A model generated the notes under the pieces. The model was not told the DNA's origin. It was given only the letters and a program-made list of their open reading frames with translations, and did no database searches. Shown piece by piece: positions 60,973 through 64,000 of a DNA stretch of 64,000 nt; within the stretch, counting starts at the first letter, position 1, and each line of letters starts with the position of its first letter. The stretch comes from Polaribacter haliotis. GTDB taxonomy: Bacteria > Bacteroidota > Bacteroidia > Flavobacteriales > Flavobacteriaceae. Location of the stretch: positions 769,501 to 833,500 of the forward strand of contig NZ_CP061813.1 of assembly GCF_014784055.1 (NCBI RefSeq). The letters run 5' to 3'. A program made the position numbers and the translations under genes.

Positions 60973-62681
60973 TAATTAGTATTATTGTCTAAAATTAATG
61001 CTAAACTTAACCATTGCCAAATATGAAAACTAGAATCGTTATCTCCTTCTAAATAGTTTTCCCATTCTTTTTTTAATTTATCAAAATCAAACCAATTAGA
61101 AAAACTACTTTTTTCAATTTCTTTTAATTTTCCAGAAACAAAATCTTTTAAATCATTCCCCAACCACTCTCTTTGTGGAGTTTGCAAGGGTCTTTTTGGT
61201 GCGTATGTAATTGAATCACTTAAAAATTCGGAAACAATATCTCTTAATACTTTTTTCTGAATTCCGTTTTTAATTTTATATTCTAAAGGTTGTGCAAACG
61301 CAAATTCAACCAAATTATAATCTAAAAAAGGTTCTCTTAATTCTGTGCTACTTGCCATTGAAACTCTATCGTTAAAACGCAAAGCTCTTGGTATTTTTGT
61401 ATAAAATAAATCTCTGTATTGTTTATTTAACAAATCGTCTTTAAATGGTTTTGGGTACTTTGGTTTTTCTGCCAATGCCAAAAATTCTTTCGATAAAACT
61501 TCTTTTTTAAAAGGCGATTTATTTACCCCTTGAATAATGTTTGCATCCTCTTTTTTAAGATAGTAATCGTAACCTGCCCATTGTTCGTCCATTCCTTGCC
61601 CATCTAACAAAACCAAAACATCCTCCTTTCTAGCTTGCTCGAAAATTTTAGCGTATGCCAAAGTTGGTATTCCCCCAAAAGGCTCATCTTGATGGAATGT
61701 TATTTTTTTGCTTAATTCTTCAACTTCATCAGACTTCAGAAGTACTTTAACTAAAGGATTTTTTGTAATCGAAATCATTTCTTCTACCCAAGTAAGTTCG
61801 TCATACCTTTTATCATCCGTATAAAACGTAAATGCTTTTATGTTTTCGCTGTATTCTTGTTCGTTTACGAATGCCAATAATGCAGAACTATCTAAGCCTC
61901 CACTCAAATTAAAACCTACAGCAACGTCTGCTCTAAAACGCAATCGAATACTTTGTTTTAAAAGATTAGAATATTTAGTTTTTACTTCTTCGTAAGAGTA
62001 TTTTTCTTGGTGTTTTTTAATCTCTTGTTCAAAGAAATACCATTTTTCAATTTTTAAATTCTTGTTTGAATATTCTAAATAATGTCCTCCTGATAATTGA
62101 GAGATATCTTGCCAAAAAGTTTCATTTGGCAATCCATAACTACCAAATGCAAAATAATTTGCCCAAACTTTTCTATTAGGAGTTTTTTGAATTCCAAAAG
62201 CGTGAATTGCCTTTATTTCTGATGAAAAAATTAATTTATTGTCAATTTGAGTATAAAAGAAAGGTTTTACTCCAAAACGATCTCTGGCTGCAAATAATTT
62301 TTCTTTTTTAGCATCCCAAATCGCGAACGAGAACATTCCGTTTAATTTATGCAAACAATCTTTTCCCCATTCTAAATAAGCAGCTAATAAAACTTCTGTA
62401 TCGGAATTTGTTTTAAAATTATAATTAAGTTCTTTTCTTAATTCTAAATAATTATAAATTTCTCCATTAAAAACTAATTGATATCTGTTTGAATTATCTG
62501 TAAAAGGTTGGTTTGATGTTGCTGTTAAATCGATAATTGCCAATCTATTATGTCCTAAAGCTACATTTTCTCCTTCCCAAACACCTGTATAATCTGGTCC
62601 ACGATGTGTTTGAGAAAGCAGCATTTTATGAATACTATCTTTCTCTATATTTTCTCCAACAACACCAGCAATTCCACACAT
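60972..62681 (-). CDS. asnB: Asparagine synthase (glutamine-hydrolysing)
   Basis: A 569-residue class II amidotransferase. MCGIAGVVGEN has the catalytic Cys2; GHNRLAIIDLTATSNQPFTD and LVFNGEIYNYLELRKEL belong to the glutaminase domain. The synthetase domain has the ATP loop VGFNLSGGLDSSALLAFV, LDGQGMDEQWAGYDYYL and the C-terminal RDLFYTKIPRALRFNDRVSM. In polysaccharide loci AsnB homologues often amidate a uronic acid or amino acid substituent, so the product may not be free asparagine (inference). Confidence 0.92.
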   Translation of the reverse strand: MCGIAGVVGENIEKDSIHKMLLSQTHRGPDYTGVWEGENVALGHNRLAIIDLTATSNQPFTDNSNRYQLVFNGEIYNYLELRKELNYNFKTNSDTEVLLAAYLEWGKDCLHKLNGMFSFAIWDAKKEKLFAARDRFGVKPFFYTQIDNKLIFSSEIKAIHAFGIQKTPNRKVWANYFAFGSYGLPNETFWQDISQLSGGHYLEYSNKNLKIEKWYFFEQEIKKHQEKYSYEEVKTKYSNLLKQSIRLRFRADVAVGFNLSGGLDSSALLAFVNEQEYSENIKAFTFYTDDKRYDELTWVEEMISITKNPLVKVLLKSDEVEELSKKITFHQDEPFGGIPTLAYAKIFEQARKEDVLVLLDGQGMDEQWAGYDYYLKKEDANIIQGVNKSPFKKEVLSKEFLALAEKPKYPKPFKDDLLNKQYRDLFYTKIPRALRFNDRVSMASSTELREPFLDYNLVEFAFAQPLEYKIKNGIQKKVLRDIVSEFLSDSITYAPKRPLQTPQREWLGNDLKDFVSGKLKEIEKSSFSNWFDFDKLKKEWENYLEGDNDSSFHIWQWLSLALILDNNTN

Positions 62682-62682
62682 T

Positions 62683-63612
62683 TTACAACTTATTTTTAAG
62701 TGTTTCTATTAATTTTTTTGTTCTTATTTTTCTTCCCTTTCCATTCAAGTGATAACTACTGTCGTAAAACAAATCTGCATCATATAAATAGTCTGTTGGG
62801 TTTCCAACAAATGTAAGATTGGTTTCCTTTCTTAACATATTTATATCTAGTAGAAAGCGATTATCAAATTGAGATTTTTCTAAAGGCGGAAAAGTTATAA
62901 TTAATTGAACGCCTTTCTGCTTACAAATAAGATTCATTTTTTGTAAAAAAGTCACAAATTTGCTACTAATTTCTTTACTTTTTAATTTTTGATATCTATT
63001 AATTTCTTCAGCTTTTATTTTTGAATCATTTATAGAGACCAAACTAATATTATCTCCTAAATAATTATAAGATTCTCTTTTATATTGTGTTGGAGCTGCT
63101 TCTTTTTTCTTTAATAAACTTATATAAAATTTTGTTGACAATCGAATTGCTTTCTTAAAAAAAGATTTCTTTTGAAATCTTGTAAAATCTTTAAAAATAG
63201 CTGGGGAATAAAAAAGCGTAGTATAAAGAAAATCGTCTCCATTTTCTTTTCCATAATAATATTCATATTCAGGAATATAAAGTATAACATCTCCTTTTGT
63301 TAGATAGTTTTTCGTTAAGTTTAAATGATATTTACTTCCTAAACTCATTGCCAAACTTGTGTTTATTACTGGCTTTAAAAACGTTTCTCCTAAAAGTTTA
63401 CTATTTATACTATAAGAAGAACTGGATCCACCAGCAATAATAATTTTAGATGTATTTTTTAAAGAGTCTAGTCTATTATATTTATTTATAATTGCTGCAG
63501 GATAATCAGTTTTATCATTATAATTGGCAAAGAATGCTCCTCCAACATACACAGTAATAAGTAGTAACAAAACACTTATTTTAATAGCAATATATTTCAA
63601 AAATTTATTCAT
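62683..63612 (-). CDS. SGNH-hydrolase-like protein
   Basis: A 309-residue protein with one N-terminal membrane helix (KISVLLLLITVYVGGAFFA, about 12-30) and a periplasmic domain. IIIAGGSSSSYSINSKLLGE has a GGSSS motif in place of GDS; YHLNGKGRKI near the end gives a DSSYHLN motif like the Asp-x-x-His of SGNH enzymes, and LIITFPPLEKSQFDN fits a third block. It may de-acetylate or transfer acyl groups on the polysaccharide (inference). It is separated from asnB by one base. Confidence 0.65.
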   Translation of the reverse strand: MNKFLKYIAIKISVLLLLITVYVGGAFFANYNDKTDYPAAIINKYNRLDSLKNTSKIIIAGGSSSSYSINSKLLGETFLKPVINTSLAMSLGSKYHLNLTKNYLTKGDVILYIPEYEYYYGKENGDDFLYTTLFYSPAIFKDFTRFQKKSFFKKAIRLSTKFYISLLKKKEAAPTQYKRESYNYLGDNISLVSINDSKIKAEEINRYQKLKSKEISSKFVTFLQKMNLICKQKGVQLIITFPPLEKSQFDNRFLLDINMLRKETNLTFVGNPTDYLYDADLFYDSSYHLNGKGRKIRTKKLIETLKNKL

Positions 63613-64000
63613 TAAAAGATAAATTATTTATGTCGTTTGCTAATTTTTTAGAAAAAAATTTTCCAGATGCTTTGTATAAATGATTGCCGTCTATAAAGGT
63701 GTAATTATTTGAATCTTCTTTATAATTTAAATACAATAAATTATTAAATCTAGTGTTAATAATTGAATCGAAATTTTCACATAATTCATTTTCAACTGCC
63801 AAAATTTCTTTATTAACTGGTATACGAACTAAAATTACTCGACCATGTTTTTTTAATAATTGTATAGTTTTATCTAACCAAAATATTCTTTTATCTGAAA
63901 TTTCATATATTTTTCCATTTTCTTTATATACTTCTATCTTAGATAATGTTCGTTTTCTTAAATCGTTTTTCTCCATATTTATATTTACTTCTAACCAGCC
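63605..64000 (-). CDS. SGNH-like protein, 5' end cut by window edge
   Basis: From ATG 63976 this is 123 residues, but the frame stays open (GWLEVNIN) to base 64000, so the gene probably begins outside. The end shows FIDGNHLYKASGKFFSKKLA, the Asp-x-x-His block typical of SGNH-fold enzymes, similar to the YHLNGKGR block in the next gene. VILVRIPVNKEILAVE resembles block III. It overlaps the next gene by 8 bases. Probably a paired polysaccharide-modifying protein; the family is not certain. Confidence 0.55.
   Translation of the reverse strand, partial: GWLEVNINMEKNDLRKRTLSKIEVYKENGKIYEISDKRIFWLDKTIQLLKKHGRVILVRIPVNKEILAVENELCENFDSIINTRFNNLLYLNYKEDSNNYTFIDGNHLYKASGKFFSKKLANDINNLSFNE

Noticed and set aside
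1-64000. tRNA, rRNA or transposase genes
   Set aside because: None found by eye on either strand; a tRNA search program and IS database search would be decisive.

Overview
The window is AT-rich DNA from a marine-type member of the Bacteroidota, most likely family Flavobacteriaceae and possibly close to Polaribacter or Tenacibaculum (inferred from recognised protein families, not from a search). Family-level markers are the fused lpxC/fabZ gene, the type IX secretion regulator PorX, a PorV/PorQ-family barrel protein, DUF4105 and DUF6495-like proteins, a sirtuin lacking its zinc cysteines, -7 promoter boxes of the TAnnTTTG type and intergenic hairpin repeats. No tRNA, rRNA, CRISPR array, transposase or phage gene was seen.

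Layout. 1-5121 (minus): an HD phosphohydrolase, then lpxD, lpxC/fabZ, lpxA and efp, a lipid A/translation operon. 5289-10718: porX and the tsaE-ald-small membrane protein run, separated by an oppositely oriented LuxR-regulator/hydrolase pair. 10719-15256: housekeeping genes (a YdeI/DUF1801-like protein, a VOC protein, trmH, a sirtuin, a DUF6495-like protein) and the rpsF-rpsR-rplI operon with a clear terminator. 15428-19634: an ECF sigma factor, a probable anti-sigma protein and a barrel-like protein, then mqo. 19737-27935: a plug-like/TPR protein, priA, a cupin lipoprotein, an rlmL-like methyltransferase, another methyltransferase and a ZIP transporter.

28039-35256 is the most unusual region. 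Two tetratricopeptide-like sensor histidine kinases have nearly identical catalytic halves but unrelated-looking sensor halves. Each is preceded by a roughly 200-residue protein of unknown family. A three-helix membrane protein and a papain-like cysteine peptidase lie between them, and a single LuxR-type response regulator follows. Four of the upstream regions carry the same palindrome, CCTA-N4-TAGG, which makes this a candidate self-contained regulon.

35253-45424: recQ, kdsD, a TatC protein fused to an AhpD-like domain, lptB, pssA, a YheT-like hydrolase, a PorV/PorQ-family protein and a DUF4105 protein. 45404-64000 (minus): a polysaccharide locus read towards an initiating sugar-phosphate transferase. 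It holds several GT4 and GT2 glycosyltransferases, a Wzy-like polymerase, WecB, a CapK-like ligase, asparagine synthase and two SGNH-like proteins; it runs off the right edge, and no flippase or chain-length regulator is inside the window.

Notable oddities are a one-base frameshift in a T6 run that removes the conserved C-terminus of the polysaccharide-locus methyltransferase, a priA frame with no ATG, GTG or TTG at its conserved N-terminus, and dispersed hairpin repeats whose stems covary between copies.
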